33,544 bases of DNA from Mycobacterium colombiense. GTDB taxonomy: Bacteria > Actinomycetota > Actinomycetes > Mycobacteriales > Mycobacteriaceae. The number at the start of each line of letters is the position of its first letter. Within the stretch, counting starts at the first letter, position 1. The stretch spans positions 1 to 33,544 of the forward strand of contig NZ_QMEV01000051.1 in assembly GCF_003284935.1 (NCBI RefSeq), given 5' to 3'. Below the pieces are notes generated by a model that was not told where the DNA came from, did not search any database, and was given only the letters and a program-made list of their open reading frames with translations. The position numbers were made by a program, and so were the translations under genes. Positions 7,986 to 16,191 of this stretch are shown here, piece after piece.

Positions 7986-7991
7986 AGTTTA
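7986..7991 (-). promoter_or_regulatory. -10 box of the murT-gatD leaderless promoter
   Basis: Minus-strand TAAACT, then TCCCGG (6 nt), then GTG of murT. The box touches the edge of the 60-bp repeat pair, so the -35 region and everything upstream falls inside the repeats. Confidence 0.55.
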
Positions 7992-8106
7992 AGGGCGATC
8001 GCAAGCGCGGCGCTTGGCGCCGGGCGCGGCGGGTCGCCCTCGTCGAGTCCAAGGGTGATCGCAAGCGCGGCGCTTGGCGCCGGGCGCGGCGGGTCGCCCT
8101 CATCGA
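7991..8106. repeat. Tandem pair of a 60-bp repeat with internal palindromes
   Basis: Bases 7991-8046 recur at 8051-8106 with two differences (7996 C versus 8056 T, and 8042 G versus 8102 A), a period of exactly 60 bp. Each unit contains a 7+7 palindrome with one central base (CAAGCGC G GCGCTTG). The first copy is also bounded by inverted ends AGGGCGA / TCGCCCT, so each unit could fold as a stem-loop. The pair fills most of the divergent murT-dnaQ intergenic region. The design resembles MIRU-like or other dispersed mycobacterial intergenic repeats, but I cannot assign a named family. The upstream open frame of the exonuclease running through the second copy is not convincing coding sequence. 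Confidence 0.9.
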
Positions 8107-8169
8107 TTTTCGAGCCGACACGGCGCGCAACGACCAGGTGATGTCGGTCGACCGTGCCATCCTCAGTGC

Positions 8170-9162
8170 ATGAGCGGGGTGTCCTGGGGTCGGCCGGCCA
8201 GCGAGCCGGACGCGGGCTGGGCCGTCGTCGACGTCGAGACCTCGGGCTTCCGGCCGGGCCAGGCGCGGATCATCAGCGTGGCGGCGCTAGGCCTGGACGC
8301 CGACGGGAACGTCGAGCAATCGGTGGTGAGCCTGCTTAACCCCGGGGTGGACCCGGGCCCCACCCACGTGCACGGCCTGACCGCCGCCATGCTGGAAGAC
8401 CAGCCGCAATTCGCCGACATCGTCGGCGACGTCGCCGAGGTGTTGCGTGGGCGCACCCTGGTGGCCCACAACGTGGCGTTCGACTATGCGTTCCTGACCG
8501 CCGAAGCCGAACTGGCCGAGACCGAGCTGCCCGTCGACAGCGTCATGTGCACGGTCGAGCTGGCCCGGCGATTGGACCTCGGGATCGACAACCTGCGGCT
8601 CGAGACGCTAGCGGCGCACTGGGGGGTCACGCAGGAGCGGCCGCATGACGCCTTCGACGACGCGTTGGTGCTGACGGGCGTGCTGTCCTCGGCGCTCAAG
8701 CTCGCCCGTGCGGGCGACATCTGGTTGCCGATCCATCCGGTGACCCGGCGCCGCTGGCCGAACGGCCGCGTCACCCATGATGAGCTGCGCCCGCTGAAGG
8801 TGCTGGCGTCCCGGATGCCCTGCCCGTACCTGAACCCGGGCCCCTACGTCGGCGGCCGACCGCTGGTGCAGGGCATGCGGGTGGCGCTGGCCGCCGAGGT
8901 CGGCCGCACCCACGAGGAACTCGTGGAACGGATCCTGCATGCCGGGCTGGCCTACAGCGACGCCGTCGACCGCGAGACCTCGCTGGTGGTCTGCAACGAC
9001 CCCACCCCCGAGCAGGGCAAGGGCTACCTCGCCCGGCAGTTGGGGGTGCCGGTGCTCTCCGACGCGCAGTTCATGGCCTGCCTCGGCGCCGTGATCGGCG
9101 GCGCCAGCATGGACGAATTCACCGACGTCCGCGCCCTGGACCAGCAGCTCGCGCTGTTCTGA
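8170..9162 (+). CDS. dnaQ: DnaQ-family 3'-5' exonuclease with BRCT-like C-terminus (Rv3711c type)
   Basis: A 330-residue DEDDh exonuclease. ExoI is VVDVETSG with D21 and E23, ExoII is AHNVAFDYAFL with D105, and ExoIII is RPHDAFDDALVL with H159 and D164, so all catalytic residues are present. The C-terminal ~90 residues (VGGRPLVQGMRVALAAEVGR to SDAQFMACLG) look like a BRCT domain. Start ATG 8170 gives a length close to the M. tuberculosis protein. An open frame to 8074 crosses the 60-bp repeat and is rejected. Despite the name, mycobacterial replicative proofreading is carried by the PHP domain of DnaE1, so this protein is more likely an accessory repair nuclease. Its stop abuts the leuA stop with no gap. 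Confidence 0.9.
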   Translation: MSGVSWGRPASEPDAGWAVVDVETSGFRPGQARIISVAALGLDADGNVEQSVVSLLNPGVDPGPTHVHGLTAAMLEDQPQFADIVGDVAEVLRGRTLVAHNVAFDYAFLTAEAELAETELPVDSVMCTVELARRLDLGIDNLRLETLAAHWGVTQERPHDAFDDALVLTGVLSSALKLARAGDIWLPIHPVTRRRWPNGRVTHDELRPLKVLASRMPCPYLNPGPYVGGRPLVQGMRVALAAEVGRTHEELVERILHAGLAYSDAVDRETSLVVCNDPTPEQGKGYLARQLGVPVLSDAQFMACLGAVIGGASMDEFTDVRALDQQLALF

Positions 9163-10962
9163 TCAGCCGCGGGCGGCGCGGTTGACCGCGGACACGACCG
9201 CGCGTAGCGACGCCGAGGTGATCGACGGCGCGATGCCGACGCCCCACACCGTCTTCCCGTCGACCGATGCCTCCACGTACGCGGCGGCCTGCGCGTCGTC
9301 ACCCGAACTCATGGCGTGCTCGGAGTAGTCCAGGACGGCCACGTCGAAGCCGACATCGCCCAGCGCGTGAACGAACGCGGCGAGCGGGCCGTTGCCCTGC
9401 CCGCTGATCTCGGTCTCCACCCCGTTGATCTTGACGACCGCGGTGATGCGGGTGACGCCGCTGTCGTCCTCCGACGCGTCGACGCGCTGCTTGATCCGCT
9501 CGAGCGGCAGGACGGGCGCCAGATACTCCTCGGAGAAGGCGTCCCACATCTCCTTCGGGCTGACCTCGCCGCCTTCCCCTTCGCTGATCTTCTGCACCAC
9601 CTGGGAGAACTCGATCTGCAGCCGCCGCGGCAGGGCCAGGCCGTGGTCGGCCTTCATGATGTAGGCCACCCCGCCCTTGCCCGACTGCGAGTTGACCCTG
9701 ATCACCGCCTCGTAGGTGCGTCCGACGTCCTTGGGGTCGATCGGCAGATAGGGCACCTGCCAGAGCATGTCCTCGACATCGGTGTCCGCGGCATCCGCGT
9801 CGACCTTCATCTGATCCAGCCCCTTGTTGATGGCGTCCTGGTGGCTGCCGGAGAACGCGGTGTAGACCAGGTCACCGCCGTAGGGGTGCCGTTCGTGCAC
9901 GGGCAGCTGGTTGCAGTACTCGACGGTCCGGCGGATCTCGTCGATGTTGGAGAAGTCGATCTGCGGGTCCACGCCGCGGGAGAACAGGTTCAGCCCCAGC
10001 GTCACCAGGCACACGTTCCCGGTGCGCTCGCCGTTGCCGAACAGGCAGCCCTCGATGCGGTCGGCGCCGGCCTGGTAGCCCAATTCTGCTGCGGCGACGG
10101 CGGTTCCGCGGTCGTTGTGCGGGTGCAGGCTCAGGATGACCGACTCCCGGTTGGCCAGGTTGCGGCTCATCCACTCGATCGAATCGGCGTAGACGTTGGG
10201 GGTGGCCATTTCCACGGTCGCGGGCAGGTTGAAGATGATCGGATTGTCCGGGGTCGGCGCGATGATCTCGCCGACGGCGTCGCACACCTGTTTGGCGTAT
10301 TCCAGCTCGGTGCCGGTGTAGGACTCCGGCGAGTACTCGAACCGCCACCGCGTGCCGGGATGCTTGGCGGCCTCCTCGACGCACTTGCGGGCGCCTTCGG
10401 TCGCGATGGCCTGCACCGCGGCGCGGTCGGCGCGAAACACGACGCGGCGCTGCAGGATTGACGTCGAGTTGTAGAAGTGCACGATGGCCTGCGGCGCGCC
10501 GTCGCACGCTTCGAAGGTGCGCTCGATCAGTTCCGGGCGGCACTGGGTGAGCACCTGGATGGTGACGTCGTCGGGGATGGCGCCCTCGGTGATGATCTCG
10601 CGGACGAAGTCGAAGTCGGTCTGGCTGGCCGACGGGAATCCCACTTCGATTTCCTTGTAGCCCATGCGAACCAGCAGATCGAACATGCGGCGCTTGCGCG
10701 CCGGGCTCATCGGGTCGATCAGCGCCTGGTTGCCGTCACGCAGGTCCACCGCGCACCACAGCGGCGCGCTGCTGGTGACCCGGTCCGGCCAGGTGCGGTC
10801 GGGCAGCCGGATGGACTCGACCTCGTCGGCGAAGGGCCGGTACCGGTTGATCGGCATCGACGACCCGCGCTGCGGGTTCCAGGCGGGTTGCCCGGGTGCG
10901 GGTGGGCCCGCGGGCTGGACGATGGTGCGTGCCGAGCTGAATGCGTCGGGATTGGAAGTCAC
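9163..10962 (-). CDS. leuA: 2-isopropylmalate synthase
   Basis: A 599-residue LeuA, first committed step of leucine synthesis: acetyl-CoA plus 2-ketoisovalerate gives 2-isopropylmalate. The catalytic TIM barrel shows VDLRDGNQALIDPM (72-85, with R75 and D76 of the active site) and the metal-binding SLHPHNDRGT motif with two histidines. The linker and C-terminal regulatory LeuA dimerisation domain, the leucine feedback site, follow. Start GTG 10962 has GGAG (10974-10971) at 8-nt spacing. The C-terminus runs AAYVEASVDGKTVWGVGIAP without the 57-bp VNTR that M. tuberculosis leuA carries at this point, which explains the shorter length (599 against about 644). A leucine-rich leader ORF with alternative hairpins lies upstream. 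Confidence 0.97.
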   Translation of the reverse strand: MTSNPDAFSSARTIVQPAGPPAPGQPAWNPQRGSSMPINRYRPFADEVESIRLPDRTWPDRVTSSAPLWCAVDLRDGNQALIDPMSPARKRRMFDLLVRMGYKEIEVGFPSASQTDFDFVREIITEGAIPDDVTIQVLTQCRPELIERTFEACDGAPQAIVHFYNSTSILQRRVVFRADRAAVQAIATEGARKCVEEAAKHPGTRWRFEYSPESYTGTELEYAKQVCDAVGEIIAPTPDNPIIFNLPATVEMATPNVYADSIEWMSRNLANRESVILSLHPHNDRGTAVAAAELGYQAGADRIEGCLFGNGERTGNVCLVTLGLNLFSRGVDPQIDFSNIDEIRRTVEYCNQLPVHERHPYGGDLVYTAFSGSHQDAINKGLDQMKVDADAADTDVEDMLWQVPYLPIDPKDVGRTYEAVIRVNSQSGKGGVAYIMKADHGLALPRRLQIEFSQVVQKISEGEGGEVSPKEMWDAFSEEYLAPVLPLERIKQRVDASEDDSGVTRITAVVKINGVETEISGQGNGPLAAFVHALGDVGFDVAVLDYSEHAMSSGDDAQAAAYVEASVDGKTVWGVGIAPSITSASLRAVVSAVNRAARG

Positions 10963-10995
10963 GGTGATTGCTCCGGGGTATCAGAAGGGGAACTT

Positions 10996-11055
10996 CAGAC
11001 CGGCGCATCGCGAACACCCGCGACGGGAAGCCGGTCTGGATCAGACCCCGTCGCG
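10996..11055 (-). promoter_or_regulatory. Mutually exclusive hairpins in the leuA leader (candidate attenuator)
   Basis: In the leuA mRNA three segments can pair in two ways. Segment 1 (11055-11042, CGCGACGGGGTCTG) pairs with segment 2 (11038-11019): 5 bp around an ATC loop plus 9 bp beyond a 6-nt bulge. Alternatively segment 2 (11038-11031, CAGACCGG) pairs perfectly over 8 bp with segment 3 (11003-10996, CCGGTCTG). The leader peptide stop codon lies inside hairpin 1-2, so ribosome position can choose between them. There is no U-run after segment 3, so control of translation or Rho access is as likely as intrinsic termination. Confidence 0.6.
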
Positions 11056-11082
11056 GCGTCCGAGGAGGAGCACCCGCTGCAC
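11041..11082 (-). CDS. leuL: leuA leader peptide with three consecutive leucine codons
   Basis: A 13-codon ORF, GTG 11082 to TGA 11041, encoding MQRVLLLGRRDGV. Three tandem CTC leucine codons at 11070-11062 lie just before the hairpin that contains its stop codon. This is the arrangement of ribosome-mediated attenuation of leucine operons. A -10 box TAAAGT (11095-11090) is exactly 7 nt upstream of the GTG and TTCACC (11117-11112) sits 16 bp further as a -35, so the leader peptide would be translated from a leaderless mRNA. Leucine leader peptides before leuA are known in actinobacteria. This one is too short for standard annotation. An internal GTG at 11073 is an alternative start. Confidence 0.65.
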   Translation of the reverse strand: MQRVLLLGRRDGV

Positions 11083-11089
11083 GTCGGCA

Positions 11090-11117
11090 ACTTTACCGCG
11101 ATTGGCGCTCGGGTGAA
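11090..11117 (-). promoter_or_regulatory. leuA leader promoter
   Basis: Minus-strand TTCACC (11117-11112), a 16-bp spacer, and TAAAGT (11095-11090). The start of transcription is predicted at the leader peptide GTG, 7 nt downstream. Confidence 0.5.
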
Positions 11118-11256
11118 AATTGCGCCGAGACCGCGGCGAAAGCGCAGGCCGGGGCGCTCGGTATCGCGACGTAAATCACCATGCGGTGGCACGTATTCTG
11201 TTGTGGACTTATACCCGAAATTTTCAAATGCCCAGGGCCGGAGAGGCGGGAAAACC

Positions 11257-12522
<1,266 letters not shown>

Positions 12523-13566
12523 ATGGTTGCCATCGGAGTTGTGGGCGCCACCGGCCAGGTCGGCCAGGTGATGCGCCGGTTGCTCGACGAGCGGGACTTC
12601 CCCGCGACGTCGGTGCGGTTCTTCGCGTCGGCGCGCTCGCAGGGCCGCAAGCTGGAATTCCGCGGCCAGGAGATCGAGGTCGAGGACGCCGCGACGGCGG
12701 ACCCGAGCGGCCTGGACATCGCGCTGTTCTCCGCCGGTAAGACGATGTCGCTGGTGCAGGCGCCGCGGTTCGCCGCGGCCGGGGTGACGGTGATCGACAA
12801 CTCGTCGGCGTGGCGCAAGGACCCGGACGTGCCGCTGGTGGTGTCCGAGGTGAACTTTGCGCGGGACGTCCGGGACGCGCGCTCGTTGGCCAAGGGCATC
12901 ATCGCCAACCCGAACTGCACGACGATGGCGGCCATGCCGGTGCTCAAGGTGCTGCACGAGGAGGCCGGGCTGCAACGGCTGGTGGTGTCGAGCTATCAGG
13001 CGGTGTCCGGCAGCGGGATCGCCGGGGTCGAGGAGCTGGCCGGCCAGGCGCGCGCCGTCATCGACGGCGCCGAGCAGCTGGTGCACGACGGCAACGCCGT
13101 GGCGTTCCCGGCGCCCGAGACCTACGTCGCGCCGATCGCCTTCAACGTGATCCCGTTGGCCGGCTCCCTGGTCGACGACGGCTCCGGCGAGACCGACGAG
13201 GACCAGAAGCTGCGCCACGAGAGCCGCAAGATCCTCGGCATCCCGGAGCTGGCGGTCAGCGGCACCTGCGTGCGGGTACCGGTGTTCACCGGGCACTCGC
13301 TGTCGATCAACGCCGAGTTCGAACGACCGCTGTCGCCGGAGCGGGCGCGCGAAATGCTCGACGGTGCGCCCGGCGTCAAGGTGGTCGACGTGCCGACTCC
13401 GTTGGCGGCCGCCGGTGTCGACGAATCGCTGGTCGGCCGGATCCGGCGCGACCCCGGGGTGCCCGACGGCCGCGGCCTGGCGCTGTTCATCTCCGGTGAC
13501 AACCTGCGCAAGGGGGCGGCGCTGAACACCATCCAGATCGCCGAGTTACTCGCCGCCGAGTTGTGA
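12523..13566 (+). CDS. asd: Aspartate-semialdehyde dehydrogenase
   Basis: A 347-residue enzyme reducing aspartyl phosphate to aspartate semialdehyde with NADPH, the branch point to diaminopimelate and threonine. The N-terminal nucleotide-binding loop is VVGATGQVGQVM (7-18). The catalytic cysteine is C132 in NPNCTTMAAM, the dimer segment is SSYQAVSGSG (156-165) and the catalytic histidine is H258 in PVFTGHSL. The start ATG 12523 follows the ask stop with no gap, and its stop overlaps the next gene as GTGA, so the three genes form one unit. Confidence 0.97.
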   Translation: MVAIGVVGATGQVGQVMRRLLDERDFPATSVRFFASARSQGRKLEFRGQEIEVEDAATADPSGLDIALFSAGKTMSLVQAPRFAAAGVTVIDNSSAWRKDPDVPLVVSEVNFARDVRDARSLAKGIIANPNCTTMAAMPVLKVLHEEAGLQRLVVSSYQAVSGSGIAGVEELAGQARAVIDGAEQLVHDGNAVAFPAPETYVAPIAFNVIPLAGSLVDDGSGETDEDQKLRHESRKILGIPELAVSGTCVRVPVFTGHSLSINAEFERPLSPERAREMLDGAPGVKVVDVPTPLAAAGVDESLVGRIRRDPGVPDGRGLALFISGDNLRKGAALNTIQIAELLAAEL

Positions 13567-14705
13567 ATCCGCGGGTGAGTTCCGCGACGCGGTTCTCGCT
13601 ACTTGTGGCATCTTTGCTTGTGCCGCAATGCTTTTGGATAGCGCATGCCGATCCACCCGCTCCGGCACCCGAACCGGTGCTGCAGCCGCTGGCGCCCGGC
13701 CAGGTGCTGCGGATCGGCCCCACGGCCGGAACCGGCACGCCCACCGGGGATTACGGCATCGGCGCGACCGACCTGTGTGAGTTCGTCGAGTTCCCCGCCG
13801 AACTGCTCCAAGTGTGCGGCGACAGCTTCGCCGGGCAGGGCGTCGGCTTTGGTGGGTGGTACGCACCGGTCGCGTTGCGCGTCGACACGTCCTCCGTCGA
13901 CGACCCCGGCGGCGTGCGCTACACCGGGGTCACCGGCATCAGCAACCCGCTGCTGGCCGACCCCGCGCCGCCGGGGGCCTCGCAGCTGCCCGCCGGGGTG
14001 GTGCAGATCAACCGGCGCAACTACCTGATGGTGACGACGACGAAAAACCTCGAACCGCAGAGCTCGCGGCTGGTGGCGGCCGAGCCGGCCCGCGCGGGCT
14101 GGCAGACGATCCCCGGGTCCAAGCGGCCCGCGTCGTATCAGGGTGGTGCGCAGACGCAGATCAGCGGCTACTACGACCCGATCCCCACCACGGATTCACC
14201 GACCGGGTGGGTGTACATCGTCGCCGACAGTTTCACCCGCCGGGACCCGGTCGTGCTCTACCGGGCCACGCCGCAAACGTTCACCGACCGGTCCCGCTGG
14301 CAGGGGTGGGCGGCCGGTCCGCAGGGCGGCTGGGGCAAATCGCCGACGCCAATGTGGCCCGACGCGGTGGGCGAGATGTCCATCCGGCAGATCGACGGCA
14401 AGGCGGTGCTGTCCTATTTCAACGCCGTCACCGGCAACATGGAGGTCCGGGTCGCGGACGACCCCACCGGCCTGGGCGACGCGCCGGTCACCACGGTGGT
14501 GCAACACGATGAGTGGCCGGACCCGGCGGAAAGCCTGCCGCCGCCCTACGACAACCGCCTCGCGCAACCGTACGGCGGCTACATCTCACCCGGCTCGACG
14601 CTCGACGAGCTGCGGATCTTCGTCAGCCAGTGGGACACCCGCGCCCGGGTGGCCGCGCCATACCGGGTGATCCAGTTCGCGGTCAATCCGCTGCGACCCG
14701 AATAG
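13563..14705 (+). CDS. Secreted DUF4185/GH183-type protein, probable endo-D-arabinanase (Rv3707c homologue)
   Basis: A 380-residue protein with a signal peptide (hydrophobic 11-27, probable cleavage after AHA about residue 29), followed by a beta-propeller-like domain. The N-terminal strand carries YGIGATDLCEF (64-73) and LLQVCGDSFAG (81-91), whose aspartates D70 and D87 are candidate catalytic acids. Further propeller-like motifs are WVYIVADSFTRRDPVVLYR and LRIFVSQWDTRA. DUF4185 was recently assigned to glycoside hydrolase family GH183, endo-D-arabinanases that cut mycobacterial arabinogalactan or lipoarabinomannan. Family assignment here is by eye. The GTG start overlaps the asd stop by 4 bp. 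A small hairpin at the stop codon may end the transcript. Confidence 0.75.
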   Translation: MNPRVSSATRFSLLVASLLVPQCFWIAHADPPAPAPEPVLQPLAPGQVLRIGPTAGTGTPTGDYGIGATDLCEFVEFPAELLQVCGDSFAGQGVGFGGWYAPVALRVDTSSVDDPGGVRYTGVTGISNPLLADPAPPGASQLPAGVVQINRRNYLMVTTTKNLEPQSSRLVAAEPARAGWQTIPGSKRPASYQGGAQTQISGYYDPIPTTDSPTGWVYIVADSFTRRDPVVLYRATPQTFTDRSRWQGWAAGPQGGWGKSPTPMWPDAVGEMSIRQIDGKAVLSYFNAVTGNMEVRVADDPTGLGDAPVTTVVQHDEWPDPAESLPPPYDNRLAQPYGGYISPGSTLDELRIFVSQWDTRARVAAPYRVIQFAVNPLRPE

Positions 14706-14721
14706 CGGGTTTTCGCCCGCT
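14704..14721 (+). terminator. Possible terminator hairpin at the end of the ask operon
   Basis: AGCGGG, loop TTTTCG, CCCGCT: a 6-bp GC-rich stem overlapping the stop codon. There is no U tract, so this is a weak call. Confidence 0.3.
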
Positions 14722-14800
14722 GACCGGGGGCTTTAGTTCACAGCTGCTACATAAGTAGCGCATAGCCGCCACTACTGTTAACGGCTTCATCATTTGTCTC

Positions 14801-15265
14801 ATGAGTGAAACATCTGAATCCCCCACCGTGCGGCACTCCACCGCCACTGCACCGGTCGCCGCGGAAGCGGCGGCGGCCTACCGGGCCCCGCGGGTCTTCC
14901 AACTCGCCGCGTGGGTCGCCATCGTCGCCGGCATCGTGTTCATCGTCGCGGTCATCTTCTTCACCGGCTTCATCCTCGGCCACCGCGGCGGCCATCACGG
15001 GCACCACCACCACAAGCACCACCACGCGATGGTGCACCACCGCGGCCCCGGCGGCCCCGGCAACTTCGGTGGACCGGGCGCACCGGGCGGCCAGGGTGGC
15101 CAGGGTGGCCAAGGTGGCCAGAACGGTCCGGGTGCTACCAGCACTGCGCCGGCTCCGTCGGGCGTGCGTCCCAGCGGCATGGCCCCGGGCCAGCTCCCGC
15201 CGTCGGTCCTGCACTCGGCGGCCGCGCTGGGACAGACCCCGAGCGTCATCATGCTGACCAACTGA
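14801..15265 (+). CDS. His-rich single-pass membrane protein (Rv3706c-like)
   Basis: A 154-residue protein of unknown function. It has a short polar N-terminus (MSETSESPTV), one membrane helix at about residues 34-60 (AAWVAIVAGIVFIVAVIFF), then a cluster of 12 histidines between 61 and 80. A Gly/Gln-rich repeat (GGQGGQGGQGGQNG) and a Pro/Ser tail follow. The His cluster next to the membrane suggests metal or proton binding, but that is inference. The N-terminal MSET and the membrane segment AAWV.IVAGIVFI recur in the next gene, so the two are paralogues. A strong terminator follows. M. tuberculosis has proline-rich proteins at this position (Rv3706c, Rv3705A). Confidence 0.8.
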   Translation: MSETSESPTVRHSTATAPVAAEAAAAYRAPRVFQLAAWVAIVAGIVFIVAVIFFTGFILGHRGGHHGHHHHKHHHAMVHHRGPGGPGNFGGPGAPGGQGGQGGQGGQNGPGATSTAPAPSGVRPSGMAPGQLPPSVLHSAAALGQTPSVIMLTN

Positions 15266-15282
15266 AAAACCTTTGCCAACCA

Positions 15283-15324
15283 GTGGCCCGGCGCTCCACT
15301 CGAGCGCCGGGCCACCTGTCTTTT
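15283..15324 (+). terminator. Strong rho-independent terminator
   Basis: A perfect 14-bp stem (GTGGCCCGGCGCTC at 15283-15296 with its complement at 15302-15315) with a 5-nt loop CACTC, followed by CTGTCTTTT. Such a clear intrinsic terminator is unusual in mycobacteria. It separates the two His-rich paralogues, which are therefore probably transcribed independently. Confidence 0.85.
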
Positions 15325-15419
15325 GCGGTAACCGGCGCCTAACCGGCGCATCTCGATTCGCCACATTTTTCTCGCCGGGGCCTGTTAGGGACGGGGTGCG
15401 CGGGGCAATATGGCAAGGC

Positions 15420-15950
15420 ATGAGCGAGACACCCGAAGAACGAGTTGAGCCGAAAGCCGAGCCGTCGGCAGCCGCACCCGTCACTGCGCCACCGCCGCCA
15501 CCCCCGCACCGGGTGCAGCCGCCGCGGCTCTACACGGCGGCCGCCTGGGTGGTGATCGTCGCCGGCATCGTGTTCATCCTCACGTCGCTGTTCTTCGTCG
15601 GTGCCTTCATCTGGAAGCACCACTACCACTGCCAGCACCACCACCACGGCATGTTCCACCCCGGCGGCCCCGGACCGGGCAACGGGCCCTGGGGCCCCGG
15701 TGGTTCCGGGCCGGGCAACGGGCCAGGGCAGTACGGCGGCTACGGGCCGTGGTACGGCGGACCAGGCGGGCCGGGCGGACCCGACAACGGGCCGTGGGGA
15801 TACGGGCCCGGGGGTCCCGGCTTGATCGTTCCGATGCCTCCCGGCGGTCCGGGCGGTCCGGGCGGACCGGTTGCCGGCCCCGGCGTCAGCGGCCCCGGTC
15901 AACCGCCGGCCGTCAGCCCGCCCCCCGGTGCGCCCGCACCGCGCCCCTGA
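15420..15950 (+). CDS. His/Gly/Pro-rich single-pass membrane protein, paralogue of the preceding gene
   Basis: A 176-residue protein of unknown function, start ATG 15420 (MSETPEERVEPK). A proline run at 24-29, a membrane helix at about 40-64 (AAWVVIVAGIVFILTSLFF) and a juxtamembrane cluster of eight histidines plus C71 (residues 67-80) precede a long GPG/GPWG-rich tail of low complexity (about 80-176). The order of elements matches the upstream gene, which indicates a tandem duplication followed by divergence of the tails. The longer open frame from 15273 would start inside the terminator and is rejected. Metal binding is a guess from the His/Cys cluster. Confidence 0.8.
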   Translation: MSETPEERVEPKAEPSAAAPVTAPPPPPPHRVQPPRLYTAAAWVVIVAGIVFILTSLFFVGAFIWKHHYHCQHHHHGMFHPGGPGPGNGPWGPGGSGPGNGPGQYGGYGPWYGGPGGPGGPDNGPWGYGPGGPGLIVPMPPGGPGGPGGPVAGPGVSGPGQPPAVSPPPGAPAPRP

Positions 15951-16038
15951 CGGCACCCGCTCCAAGTCACGGCCTTAAGTCCGGCCCCGAATGGGTACTG
16001 ACCCGTAGTGGGCGACCGACGGTGTTGCCCGCTATTTC

Positions 16039-16066
16039 TTGACCAAATCAAGATAAGGGGAATACT
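16039..16066 (+). promoter_or_regulatory. Candidate promoter upstream of catalase
   Basis: TTGACC (16039-16044), a 16-bp spacer and AATACT (16061-16066). It would leave a leader of about 120 nt before the catalase start. The stretch is visibly AT-richer than its surroundings. No confident repressor site was identified. Confidence 0.35.
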
Positions 16067-16191
16067 CGAGTGCAGGCCGGACGGCCCGGGCCACACACAG
16101 CCACGCTGAAAGTGCTTGATGACTAGGCGAATTCGTTGCTGTGTGCGATCTGACGCCCTGCGGCCGGCGGCCGGGTGACGAGGAGAGGGTA

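Noticed and set aside
8074..8169. N-terminal extension of the exonuclease through the second 60-bp repeat unit
   Set aside because: No ribosome site, repeat-derived residues, and the family length fits ATG 8170.
10477..11256. Upstream extension of ask to a 681-residue frame
   Set aside because: It is antisense to leuA and crosses the leuA leader; GTG 11257 with GGAGAGG gives the exact family length.
11185..11256. Promoter elements of ask (TATTCT, TTATAC)
   Set aside because: Several AT-rich hexamers, but none with a good -35 at proper spacing, so no specific call was made.
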